Shown here: piece by piece, positions 1-6,303 of the stretch
Layout of the letters: every line of letters begins with the position of its first letter
How positions within the stretch are numbered: the stretch's first letter is position 1
Origin: Acholeplasmataceae bacterium
GTDB lineage: Bacteria > Bacillota > Negativicutes > Acidaminococcales > Acidaminococcaceae
Length of the DNA: 6,303 nt
Direction of reading: 5' to 3'
Assembly: GCA_012744295.1 (NCBI GenBank)
Contig: JAAYIB010000017.1
Coordinates: 1-6,303, forward strand
Program-made: the position numbers and the translations under genes
The notes under the pieces: generated by a model
Database searches by the model: none
What the model saw: only the letters and a program-made list of their open reading frames with translations
What the model was told of the DNA's origin: nothing

Positions 1-1
1 C

Positions 2-472
2 AAAAGCTCCGGCATCAAAAGCAATATGCCCGTCGTCAATGCAAAGGGGCTGGTCGGGATCGTCGAAGAAGTCCATGACAGTGTTGCCCGCGTCCAATTG
101 ATCACGAGCCCGCGCTGCAAGGTCGGCGGCATAGTTCTGCGCGCGAATTCGCGCGTGGCAGGCGTCGTCAGCGGCATGACGGGAGCCGACGGTCCCCTCG
201 TCATGGGCAACATGGCGCGTGACGCGGATATTGAAGAGGGTGACATTATTGCGACGTCCGGACTTGGCGGAAATCATCCCGGCGGACTGATCATTGGCAA
301 AGTCGCTTCCGTCGGTTTGAATTTCGGCGGTTTGCTGAAACAGGCCAGAATCATTCCGACAGTAGACTTTCTGCTTTTGGAAGAAGTGATGGTTGTTACT
401 GATTATAAAAATCCTTCGTCCTTGGTGCCGGCAGGCGTCAATGAGACAAAAAAGCAGGGCGGTGAGCGATAA
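2..472 (+). CDS. mreC: Rod shape-determining protein MreC, C-terminal part (5' truncated by window edge)
   Basis: MreC is a bitopic inner-membrane protein. Its extracytoplasmic beta domain links the MreB cytoskeleton to PBP2/RodA in the elongation complex. The window shows 156 codons of the C-terminal part. The reading frame is open to the left edge, and the eight codons before the first ATG (position 26) read KSSGIKSN, which continues into MPVVNAKGLVG. That is the usual MreC stretch (G-x-K-x-N-M-x-V, then KGLVG), so the ATG at 26 is internal and not the start. Further family hallmarks are the GD-x-I-x-TSGLGG stretch, the G-x-IIGKV segment after it, and the IIPTVDF...LEEVMVV strand near the end. 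The membrane segment and coiled coil lie upstream, outside the window. The last ~20 residues are polar and probably disordered. The stop abuts mreD with no gap. The family call is firm; only the missing N-terminus limits it. Confidence 0.93.
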   Translation, partial: KSSGIKSNMPVVNAKGLVGIVEEVHDSVARVQLITSPRCKVGGIVLRANSRVAGVVSGMTGADGPLVMGNMARDADIEEGDIIATSGLGGNHPGGLIIGKVASVGLNFGGLLKQARIIPTVDFLLLEEVMVVTDYKNPSSLVPAGVNETKKQGGER

Positions 473-973
473 ATGGGCATGCTTGTCTGGTCTCTTTTTC
501 TGCTTTTGCTTCTGTCCCTGCAGACATCTTGGTTCGCTTTTTTCCCCGGGAGCGCTTCTGCTCCTGATTTTCTTTTGCTTTTCGTGGTCTTTCAGGCCAT
601 GTACGGGGGCAAAAAACATGGTGCTTTCTGGGGTTTGGCCGTTGGCCTCATCCAGGATTCCCTAACTCCGGGTACCTTCGGCTTTCATGTTTTTACGAGA
701 AGCCTTGCCGGTTTCGTTATCGGCGCGGCCAAGGAAAGGGTTTTTAAAGACAATATTCAAGGTTATCTCGTCTTTCTGACAGCGGCGGTTCTCTTCGCAC
801 GAACGGCGCATCTGGTCCTTTTGCTTATAATTGCGCAGTCGCCGGGGATCTGGCTGGGTGGCTACCTTGCGGACGCTCTTCGTTACTGGCTTGGCAATTT
901 ATTGGCAGGCCTTTTGTTGTGGCCTGTTTTAAGAAAGATTTACAATTATCTGGAAAAACGTGAGAAGTATTAA
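473..973 (+). CDS. mreD: Rod shape-determining protein MreD
   Basis: MreD is a small polytopic membrane protein of the elongasome that partners MreC and influences PBP2/RodA activity. The product has 166 residues, normal for the family, and is strongly hydrophobic. Likely membrane segments lie near residues 3-20, 32-44, 50-63, 75-87, 97-120 and 126-152, ending in a basic tail (KIYNYLEKREKY). The G-x-x-x-GLIQD motif around residues 53-62, with Asp62 followed by a Gly-containing stretch, matches the conserved MreD core. Sequence identity in this family is low, so position between mreC and mrdA carries much of the weight. The ATG follows the mreC TAA directly. A Shine-Dalgarno-like GGTGAG sits at 461-466, inside the mreC end, 6 nt upstream, which suggests translational coupling. 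A second ATG two codons later is a possible but less likely start. The stop codon lies in a tandem repeat (967-999). Confidence 0.9.
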   Translation: MGMLVWSLFLLLLLSLQTSWFAFFPGSASAPDFLLLFVVFQAMYGGKKHGAFWGLAVGLIQDSLTPGTFGFHVFTRSLAGFVIGAAKERVFKDNIQGYLVFLTAAVLFARTAHLVLLLIIAQSPGIWLGGYLADALRYWLGNLLAGLLLWPVLRKIYNYLEKREKY

Positions 974-999
974 GCACTTATGAGGTATTAAGCACTTAT
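967..999 (+). repeat. Perfect 15-bp tandem direct repeat across the mreD stop codon
   Basis: GTATTAAGCACTTAT occurs at 967-981 and again at 985-999, separated by GAG, giving an 18-bp period. Because 18 is a multiple of three, the second copy repeats the mreD terminal TAT-TAA in frame (stops at 971-973 and 989-991). Each copy contains the short inverted repeat TAAG-CA-CTTA. The repeat occupies most of the mreD-mrdA gap, just before the mrdA ribosome binding site. The simplest reading is a recent small tandem duplication. A role as a regulator site or RNA structure is possible but unsupported. Confidence 0.85.
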
Positions 1000-1005
1000 A
1001 ACGAA

Positions 1006-1011
1006 GGGAGG
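1006..1011 (+). promoter_or_regulatory. Ribosome binding site of mrdA
   Basis: GGGAGG lies 7 nt before the ATG at 1019 and is preceded by GAA, a near-consensus Shine-Dalgarno sequence and the strongest-looking in the window. It fixes the mrdA start. It lies just downstream of the tandem repeat, so any structure formed by the repeat could affect its access. Confidence 0.8.
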
Positions 1012-1018
1012 CGCCGCG

Positions 1019-2824
1019 ATGCTCAACAAGAAGTACGCCTATCGGCTCGAACTGCTAATGATATTGTCGCTGCTTGTTTTCGCGGTGCTGATTGGCCGAA
1101 TGGCTTACCTGCAGTTATATAAGGGCGATTATTATTATCGTCTGTCGGAAGGCAACCGCGTCCGCTCCGTCAGAATTCTGGCGCCAAGGGGCATCATCTA
1201 TGACTCCAAGGGCGAGGCTTTGGTCAAGAATGAGCCGGGATTTGTCGTTTCCTTATTGAAAACCAATGAAAAACCGGATCTTGCTGTAATCGAAAAGCTG
1301 GCGGCTATCATCGAAGTACCGCCGGAAAAAATACTGGAAAAAATCAAAAAGAATGAAGACAGCTATGAACCTGTACGTTTGAAAAGCAATTTGTCGGCGG
1401 CCATGGTCACAAAGTTAGAGGAACAGCATGGAGAGCTTCCGGGCGTGTTTTTAGAACTGCAGTCCATCCGAAAATATGTCGGCAGCGAACTTGCGGTGCA
1501 TGCCCTTGGCTACGTTGGTGAGGTCAGCGAGCAGGAGATTACCGGCGGACAGTTTACTGAGCTGAAGGTTGGCAGCATTGTCGGCAAGGCCGGGCTTGAA
1601 AGGTTCTACGACAAACAGCTGCGCGGCAAGGACGGCAGTTTCCGTGAAGAGGTTGATGTTGCCGGCAGAACGGTCCAGACGTTGGATAAACTGCCGCCGA
1701 CGCCCGGTCACGGTCTTGTATTAACGATTGACGCACAATTGCAGCGCCAGGTGGAGAAAATCACCGACGAGCACCTTCGCTATCTTCGCTCGAGCGGTTT
1801 TGCGCCCAATGCCAACGCCGCGGCGGTCATTGCGATTGACCCGACGAGCGGAGCAATCAGGGCCCTGGTCAGCAGGCCCGCCTATAATCCCAATCTTTTT
1901 GTCAACGGCATTTCGACCAGGGACTGGCAGGCAATTAACGAAAACCCCTTTGACCCGATGGCAAATAAAGCTATCGCGGGTGAGTATCCCCCAGGTTCGA
2001 CTTTCAAGATAGTGACGGGGGCGGCCGCCCTTGAAACAGGTAAGGTAACGCCCGAGGAACTTATTTTCGACTCAGGCAAGCATTGGCTGATCCCAATGGG
2101 TAATGCCGCGGGAGAGGCTCTCGGCTGGATTAATTTTCATCGCGCTCTGGCGGCCTCCGACAACGTCTATTTTTATGAAATGGGCAACCGCTTAGGCATA
2201 GACGTCTTGAAAAAGTACGCGGCCCAATTCGGTTTCGGCAGGATTACCGGGATTGATCTTTATGGTGAAACCGAAGGCATTGTCGCAAGCCCCGAGTATA
2301 AAGTGCAGGTATTTAAGGAAGACTGGTACTTGGGCGACACTTTTAATGCCGCAATCGGACAGGGTTTCAATTTAGCGACGCCGCTCCAGCTGGCCGTCAT
2401 GCTCAGTGCCGTAGCGAATAAGGGCGAAATATACCGTCCGCATCTTGTGGCAAAGGTCATCAATGACGATGGCAGGCTGCTTTCCGAAGTCAAGCCGGAG
2501 AAAATGGGCACGCTGCCTGTTTCCGCCCAAACCCTTGAATTGTTGCAGAAAGCCTTGGCCGCTGTCGCACAGGAAGGCGGCACTGCAGCCCAGCTTGCCA
2601 AACTGGCAGTGCCCGTTGCCGGCAAGACAGGCACGGCGGAAAATCCACACGGCAAGGACCATGGAATGTTTGTTGGCTATGCCCCGTCAGACAAGGCGGA
2701 ACTCGTTATTGTTGCCGTGGTCGACCAAGGCGGTTACGGTTCCGTTTCTGCGGCACCGATCGTGCAGAGAATCTTCGAGTATGTTTATCCTCATAAGAAT
2801 GCGGCAGCGGCAGTGAAAAAGTAA
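1019..2824 (+). CDS. mrdA: Penicillin-binding protein 2 (peptidoglycan DD-transpeptidase, elongasome)
   Basis: This is the class B penicillin-binding protein that crosslinks new peptidoglycan during lateral wall growth, working with the RodA glycosyltransferase. The product has 601 residues, close to proteobacterial PBP2. A short cytoplasmic basic start is followed by one membrane anchor near residues 10-30. The pedestal (dimerisation) domain begins around residue 50 with the ILAPRG-I-YD stretch and includes VGKAGLE near residues 188-194 and the GRTVQTLDKLPPTPG segment typical of PBP2. The transpeptidase domain carries all three catalytic motifs: S327-T-F-K330 (Ser327 is the acylated nucleophile), S380-D-N382, and K536-T-G538 followed by TAE. 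The order and neighbours (mreD before, rodA after) favour MrdA over FtsI or a sporulation PBP. The start is set by a strong ribosome binding site. The C-terminus is a short Ala/Lys tail. No truncation or missing catalytic residue is seen. Confidence 0.95.
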   Translation: MLNKKYAYRLELLMILSLLVFAVLIGRMAYLQLYKGDYYYRLSEGNRVRSVRILAPRGIIYDSKGEALVKNEPGFVVSLLKTNEKPDLAVIEKLAAIIEVPPEKILEKIKKNEDSYEPVRLKSNLSAAMVTKLEEQHGELPGVFLELQSIRKYVGSELAVHALGYVGEVSEQEITGGQFTELKVGSIVGKAGLERFYDKQLRGKDGSFREEVDVAGRTVQTLDKLPPTPGHGLVLTIDAQLQRQVEKITDEHLRYLRSSGFAPNANAAAVIAIDPTSGAIRALVSRPAYNPNLFVNGISTRDWQAINENPFDPMANKAIAGEYPPGSTFKIVTGAAALETGKVTPEELIFDSGKHWLIPMGNAAGEALGWINFHRALAASDNVYFYEMGNRLGIDVLKKYAAQFGFGRITGIDLYGETEGIVASPEYKVQVFKEDWYLGDTFNAAIGQGFNLATPLQLAVMLSAVANKGEIYRPHLVAKVINDDGRLLSEVKPEKMGTLPVSAQTLELLQKALAAVAQEGGTAAQLAKLAVPVAGKTGTAENPHGKDHGMFVGYAPSDKAELVIVAVVDQGGYGSVSAAPIVQRIFEYVYPHKNAAAAVKK

Positions 2825-2840
2825 TTGGAAGGTAAAAAAA

Positions 2841-3950
2841 ATGGAATTTGGCAGAATATTTAAGAGGCTCGACTATGTGCTGCTGTTTGCCGTATTTGCA
2901 CTTACGGCAATCGGCATAACCTTGATCGGAAGCGCAACGCATATCAACGTCGTCTCCGATGACCGTTACTGGTACGTGCAAAGACAGAGCTTCTTTGCGA
3001 TTTTAAATATGGCACTGGTCCTCCTTACGCTGCGGTTTGACTACCGGCTGCTTGAGGACATGTCGAAAAAACTCTATATTTTCAATCTGATCATACTGCT
3101 CGCCGTCATGTTTGTCGGCCATACGGCTTTAGGTGCCCAGCGCTGGATTCAGATCGGCCCGATCACGCTGCAGCCGAGCGAGTTTTCCAAGATTATCATG
3201 ATTGTTGGCTTGTCGGCCTTCATAAACAAGAGGGTTGACGTTCTCGACTCGTTTTGGAGCTGGCTGCCCGTGTTTGCGTATGTATTTCTTCCGTTTCTTC
3301 TGGTAATGAAGCAGCCCGACCTCGGCACGTCTTTAGTTTTTGTCGCCATTTTGTTCGGCATGATGATTCTCTGCGGTTTTCGCAGAAAGTATTTCGTCAG
3401 GCTTTTTGGTTTAGGGCTTGTGTCGGCGCCGCTTTTATGGACGGTGCTGCATGATTATCAAAAAATGCGGCTGAAGGTTTTTCTCGATCCGGGGCTGGAA
3501 CCGCACGGCGCAGGCTACCATGTAATCCAATCCATGATTGCTATAGGCTCGGGACTTGTTAGTGGCAAGGGGTTGTTCGGAGGCACTCAGAGCCAACTGG
3601 ACTTTCTGCCTGAAAACCATACGGACTTTATTTTTGCCGTCGCCGGTGAGGAATTCGGATTTATTGGCACTACGGTGATCCTGCTGCTTTATCTTTTGAT
3701 TATTTACCGCGGCCTGAACATAGCGATGAACGCCACCGATGACTTCGGAACATTGCTCGCCACGGGCATCGTGTCAATGTTCGTGTTTCACGTACTTGTC
3801 AATGTCGGCATGACAGCGGGCATCATGCCGGTTACAGGTGTTCCGCTGCCTTTTATGAGTTACGGAGCAAGCTCTTTGACTACTAACATGCTGCTCGTCG
3901 GTCTGCTCTTGAATATAAATATGCGTCAGCAGAAGCTGACCTTTGACTAA
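2841..3950 (+). CDS. rodA: RodA, SEDS-family peptidoglycan glycosyltransferase
   Basis: RodA polymerises lipid II into glycan strands in the elongation complex and is activated by PBP2. The 369-residue product is polytopic, with about ten hydrophobic segments expected from the pattern. SEDS hallmarks in order: RWIQIGPITLQPSEFSKI near residues 101-118, KQPDLGTSLVF near 157-167, the PENHTDFIFAVAGEE loop near 257-271, and PVTGVPLPFMSYGASS near 330-345. Asp262 in the TDFIFA motif aligns with the catalytic aspartate of E. coli RodA, which carries the same number. Adjacency to mrdA separates it from FtsW and SpoVE, which share these motifs. The gap to mrdA is 16 nt and contains GGAAGG at 2827-2832, 8 nt before the ATG, so the genes are very probably one transcript. 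Confidence 0.94.
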   Translation: MEFGRIFKRLDYVLLFAVFALTAIGITLIGSATHINVVSDDRYWYVQRQSFFAILNMALVLLTLRFDYRLLEDMSKKLYIFNLIILLAVMFVGHTALGAQRWIQIGPITLQPSEFSKIIMIVGLSAFINKRVDVLDSFWSWLPVFAYVFLPFLLVMKQPDLGTSLVFVAILFGMMILCGFRRKYFVRLFGLGLVSAPLLWTVLHDYQKMRLKVFLDPGLEPHGAGYHVIQSMIAIGSGLVSGKGLFGGTQSQLDFLPENHTDFIFAVAGEEFGFIGTTVILLLYLLIIYRGLNIAMNATDDFGTLLATGIVSMFVFHVLVNVGMTAGIMPVTGVPLPFMSYGASSLTTNMLLVGLLLNINMRQQKLTFD

Positions 3951-3959
3951 GGAGAAAAA

Positions 3960-5834
3960 ATGAAAGAACTACTACCTATTGACATACTGAGCCGCGTGCA
4001 AAAGCCTGCTCGTTATACGGGCGGCGAATTCGGCAGCATTGTTAAGCCGGCAGAAGCAACCGAGGTCACAATTGCCCTCGCGTTTCCCGATGTCTACGAA
4101 GTAGGCATGAGCTATCTCGGTTTCAAGATTCTCTATCATATCCTGAATAGCGTAAACGGCGTCGCGGCAGAAAGAGTTTATGCGCCCTGGGTTGACCTTG
4201 AGGCTCAAATGCGCGCAAAAGGACTGCGCCTTGGCTCACAGGAGACAGGAAGAAGCCTCTGCGATTTTTCTTTTGTCGGCTTCACCCTGCAATACGAGCT
4301 TTCTTATACCAACATCCTGAACATGCTCGACCTCGGGGGCATTCCCCTGCTTGCGGAACAAAGGGGCGAGGCCGAACCGTTCGTCATAGCGGGCGGGCCC
4401 TGCGTGTACAATCCGGAACCGCTGGCGGACTTTGTTGACTTCTTTATAGTCGGTGAAGGCGAAGAAGTAATGGTGGAGCTGATGGACGCCTGCAAGCTCT
4501 GGCAGAAGGAAGGAAAGCCGGGCGGGCGGCGGGAATTTTTGAGCAGAGCCGCTGCCATCAAAGGGATCTACGTACCTTCGTTCTATGCAGTCAGCTACAA
4601 CGATGACGGTACGGTCAGCTCGGTTTGTCCAGTAAACGAACTTGCGCCGGCCAAAATAGAAAAGCGCGTCATTAAGGATCTGGCTACTGTTTCCTATCCG
4701 ACCGCCCCGATTGTGCCTTTTGGCGAAATCGTCCATGACCGCATTATGCTGGAAGTCTTCAGGGGCTGCACCCGCGGCTGTCGTTTTTGCCACGCGGGCA
4801 TGGTCTACCGACCTGTCAGGGAAAGACGGCCGGAACTTCTAAAGCGGCTTGCACGCGAGCTTGTCGACAATACAGGCTACAATGAGATTTCCCTTGTTTC
4901 GCTGAGCACGGCGGACTACTCCTGTCTTGCACCTTTGATTCACGACCTGATTGAAGAACTTAAAGAAGAAAAGGTAAGCGTTTCACTGCCTTCTCTGCGT
5001 GTGGACAGCTTTTCCGTCGAACTTGCGAAGGAAGTTCAGGCCGTGCGCAAGAGTGGTCTGACCTTTGCGCCGGAAGCCGGCAGCCAGAGGATGCGCAACG
5101 TCATTAACAAGGGCGTGACCGAGGAGGATTTGATGAATGCGGTCAGCGCAGCCTTCAAGGAAGGCTGGACGGCCGTCAAGCTTTATTTCATGATCGGACT
5201 GCCGGGCGAAACGGACGAAGACGTTCTGGCCATCGCCGCCTTGGCCAAGGCCGTACAGAACAAGTACCAGGAGGTCAGGGGACACAGGGGGGCCAAGGTG
5301 ACGGTCAGCGTTTCCTCATTTGTGCCGAAACCATACACTCCTTTCCAGTGGCAGGGCCAGGATGACATAGACGAAATCAGGCGCAAACAGCTGCTGTTGA
5401 AGGATGCCCTGAAGGTGAAGAACATTGTTTATCAATATCATGATGCCGTCACCAGTGTCATCGAAGGCGTTTTCGCCCGGGGGGACAGAAGGCTCGGGAG
5501 AGCCCTGCTGCTTGCCTGGCAGCGCGGCGCCAGGTTTGACGGCTGGTCGGAACATTTTTCCTATGCAAGGTGGCTGCAGGCAATAGAGGAAAGCGGGTTG
5601 GACAAGGACTTTTATGCTGTCCGCAACCGCGGAGAAAAGGAGCTTTTCCCGTGGGAACACATCCAGCCGGCAGTCAGCAGGGCTTTCTTGTGGAACGAGT
5701 ACCGGAAATCCTTGCGCGAGGAACTGACGGAGGATTGCCGACACGGCAGCTGCAGCGGCTGCGGCGTTTGCCAACAGCTTGATGTCGAAATTATAGACTG
5801 GAAAGAACGGAGCTCTCATGAAACTAAGGCTTAA
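3960..5834 (+). CDS. TIGR03960-type radical SAM protein with B12-binding-like N-terminal domain; function unknown
   Basis: The 624-residue product is a radical S-adenosylmethionine enzyme of unassigned substrate. The N-terminus (VQKPARYTGGEFGSIVK, residues 13-29) is characteristic of the TIGR03960 family. Residues ~35-170 form a Rossmann-like, cobalamin-binding-type domain: PDVYEVGMSYLG at 43-54, then IAGGPCVYNPEPLADF and VGEGEE near 143-169. The radical SAM core carries the cluster motif C270-x3-C274-x2-C277 (EVFRGCTRGCRFC), then SLSTADY (314-320), FAPEAGSQRMR (369-379) and MIGLPGETDED (411-421), resembling the Elp3/MiaB core. The C-terminus has four clustered cysteines (593, 598, 601, 604). 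AAGGAG at 3949-3954 lies 5 nt upstream of the ATG, and the gap to rodA is 9 nt. The end overlaps the DUF2344 gene by 17 nt. In some bacteria the two are, to my recollection, fused, which suggests one functional unit. An RNA or protein modification role is possible by analogy with MiaB/Elp3-like enzymes, but this is inference. Confidence 0.9.
   Translation: MKELLPIDILSRVQKPARYTGGEFGSIVKPAEATEVTIALAFPDVYEVGMSYLGFKILYHILNSVNGVAAERVYAPWVDLEAQMRAKGLRLGSQETGRSLCDFSFVGFTLQYELSYTNILNMLDLGGIPLLAEQRGEAEPFVIAGGPCVYNPEPLADFVDFFIVGEGEEVMVELMDACKLWQKEGKPGGRREFLSRAAAIKGIYVPSFYAVSYNDDGTVSSVCPVNELAPAKIEKRVIKDLATVSYPTAPIVPFGEIVHDRIMLEVFRGCTRGCRFCHAGMVYRPVRERRPELLKRLARELVDNTGYNEISLVSLSTADYSCLAPLIHDLIEELKEEKVSVSLPSLRVDSFSVELAKEVQAVRKSGLTFAPEAGSQRMRNVINKGVTEEDLMNAVSAAFKEGWTAVKLYFMIGLPGETDEDVLAIAALAKAVQNKYQEVRGHRGAKVTVSVSSFVPKPYTPFQWQGQDDIDEIRRKQLLLKDALKVKNIVYQYHDAVTSVIEGVFARGDRRLGRALLLAWQRGARFDGWSEHFSYARWLQAIEESGLDKDFYAVRNRGEKELFPWEHIQPAVSRAFLWNEYRKSLREELTEDCRHGSCSGCGVCQQLDVEIIDWKERSSHETKA
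5809..5812 (+). promoter_or_regulatory. Ribosome binding site for the DUF2344 gene, inside the radical SAM gene
   Basis: GGAG lies 5 nt before the ATG at 5818, within the last codons of the radical SAM gene. It decides the start: it precedes the ATG that gives the family's expected N-terminus (MKLRLKISKD). The 17-nt overlap with the upstream gene points to translational coupling. Confidence 0.65.
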
Positions 5835-6303
5835 GATATCAAAGGACGCAGGAATTCGCTTCATTTCTCATCTTGAATACGTACGCACGCTCGAACGTGC
5901 AATCAGAAGGGCCAAGCTGCCTACGGCTTATTCCGAAGGCTTTAACCCGCATTTGAAGTTTTCCCTCGCCTCGGCGCTGGGCGTCGGTGTTACGAGCAAC
6001 GCGGAATTTGCGGAAATTGAACTTTCGGAGCCGGTTAACCTTGACGAGACGGTCAGGCAGCTGACAGCGAGTCTGCCTGTCGGCATCAGGATCCTCGCGG
6101 CCGACATCGTTCCCGCAAAAACAGCCAAACTGATGGCTCAGGCCGGCGGAGCAGATTACAAAATAGTTGTGCCCTGCGCGCCCTGTGACTGGGAGGAAGC
6201 AATCGCTGCCTTCAACGCGGTCGAGTCCGTCCCGTTTAAGAAGCCTGTTCCCCAGGGACGAGGCAAAACAAAAGAGATTGAAGTCAAGGACTACATAAAG
6301 GAA
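5818..6303 (+). CDS. TIGR03936/DUF2344 radical-SAM-linked protein, N-terminal part (3' truncated by window edge)
   Basis: The 162 visible codons are open to the right edge of the window. The family usually runs somewhat over 200 residues, so about a quarter or more is probably missing. The start MKLRLKISKDAGIRFISHLE and the following R-x-LERAIRRAKLP, then AYSEGFNPHLKFSLASALG-VGV-TS (residues 37-60), are the diagnostic core of DUF2344 (TIGR03936). The GRGKTKEIEVKDYI stretch at 147-160 also fits. The family has no known catalytic activity that I can name; it is described as linked to radical SAM proteins. The visible part shows no signal peptide or membrane segment, so it should be cytoplasmic. 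A C-x-x-C pair (C120, C123) is present, but I do not know whether it is conserved. The gene overlaps the radical SAM gene by 17 nt in another frame. In related genomes ribonuclease G and ribosomal proteins L21/L27 often follow, which cannot be checked here. Confidence 0.9.
   Translation, partial: MKLRLKISKDAGIRFISHLEYVRTLERAIRRAKLPTAYSEGFNPHLKFSLASALGVGVTSNAEFAEIELSEPVNLDETVRQLTASLPVGIRILAADIVPAKTAKLMAQAGGADYKIVVPCAPCDWEEAIAAFNAVESVPFKKPVPQGRGKTKEIEVKDYIKE

Noticed and set aside
26..28. ATG at 26 as the start of mreC
   Set aside because: The frame is open upstream to the window edge and its residues (KSSGIKSN) continue the MreC motif, so this Met is internal.
393..665. 90-codon plus-strand frame across the mreC/mreD junction
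   Set aside because: It is a shifted frame of the end of mreC and the hydrophobic start of mreD, both of which are supported by family motifs.
974..1002. Possible promoter with TATAAC (997-1002) in the mreD-mrdA gap
   Set aside because: There is no acceptable -35 box at 16-18 bp spacing (GCACTT at that place), and the TATAAC arises from the tandem repeat.
2260..2655. 131-codon minus-strand frame opposite mrdA
   Set aside because: It overlaps the transpeptidase domain, including sequence near the KTG motif. The composition is that of a shadow frame.
4236..4793. 185-codon open frame on the minus strand
   Set aside because: It lies wholly antisense to the radical SAM gene, shows no recognisable motif, and is explained by the codon bias of the sense gene.
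5316..5864. 182-codon open frame on the minus strand spanning the radical SAM / DUF2344 junction
   Set aside because: It is antisense to two well-supported genes. Its Ala run and Cys-poor content mirror the sense codons, and no family is recognised.
1..6303. Terminators, mobile elements, CRISPR arrays, tRNA or rRNA
   Set aside because: All gaps between genes are under 50 nt and none holds a GC-rich hairpin followed by a T run. No transposase, array-like repeats or RNA gene signatures were seen.

Overview
The window is a dense, single-strand (+) gene run from a bacterial chromosome. It holds the distal part of a rod-shape (mre/mrd) operon, followed by a conserved but functionally unassigned radical-SAM / DUF2344 gene pair. 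Six coding regions are supported: mreC (5' end cut off by the window), mreD, mrdA (PBP2), rodA, a TIGR03960-type radical SAM protein, and a TIGR03936/DUF2344 protein (3' end cut off). No rRNA, tRNA, mobile element, CRISPR array, terminator or convincing promoter is visible. The gaps between genes are 0, 45, 16 and 9 nt, and the last gene pair overlaps by 17 nt, so no gene-free stretch approaches 300 bases.

Likely organism: a Bacillota-type genome with roughly balanced G+C (estimated by eye). The order mreC-mreD-mrdA-rodA-radical SAM-DUF2344 is familiar from Clostridia and Negativicutes, where the block is usually followed by rng, rplU and rpmA. PBP2 (601 aa) and RodA (369 aa) are close in size to the proteobacterial proteins, which fits a diderm Firmicute (Negativicutes), but this is inference and I would not name a genus. 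The minC/minD/minE genes often found between mrdA and rodA in these groups are absent here, as is mgsA, which sits after rodA in some of them.

Layout. Positions 2-472 encode the periplasmic beta-domain end of MreC. Positions 473-973 encode MreD, whose ATG directly follows the mreC stop. Positions 967-999 hold a perfect 15-bp tandem repeat spanning the mreD stop codon. Positions 1019-2824 encode PBP2 (transpeptidase) and 2841-3950 encode RodA (glycosyltransferase). Positions 3960-5834 encode the radical SAM protein, and 5818-6303 the start of the DUF2344 protein.

How they work together. MreC and MreD are membrane scaffold and regulatory parts of the elongasome. RodA polymerises lipid II into glycan strands and PBP2 crosslinks them, so four of the six genes build the lateral cell wall. 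The last two genes appear co-transcribed and translationally coupled. Their substrate is not known to me, and they are the most interesting unexplained part of the window.
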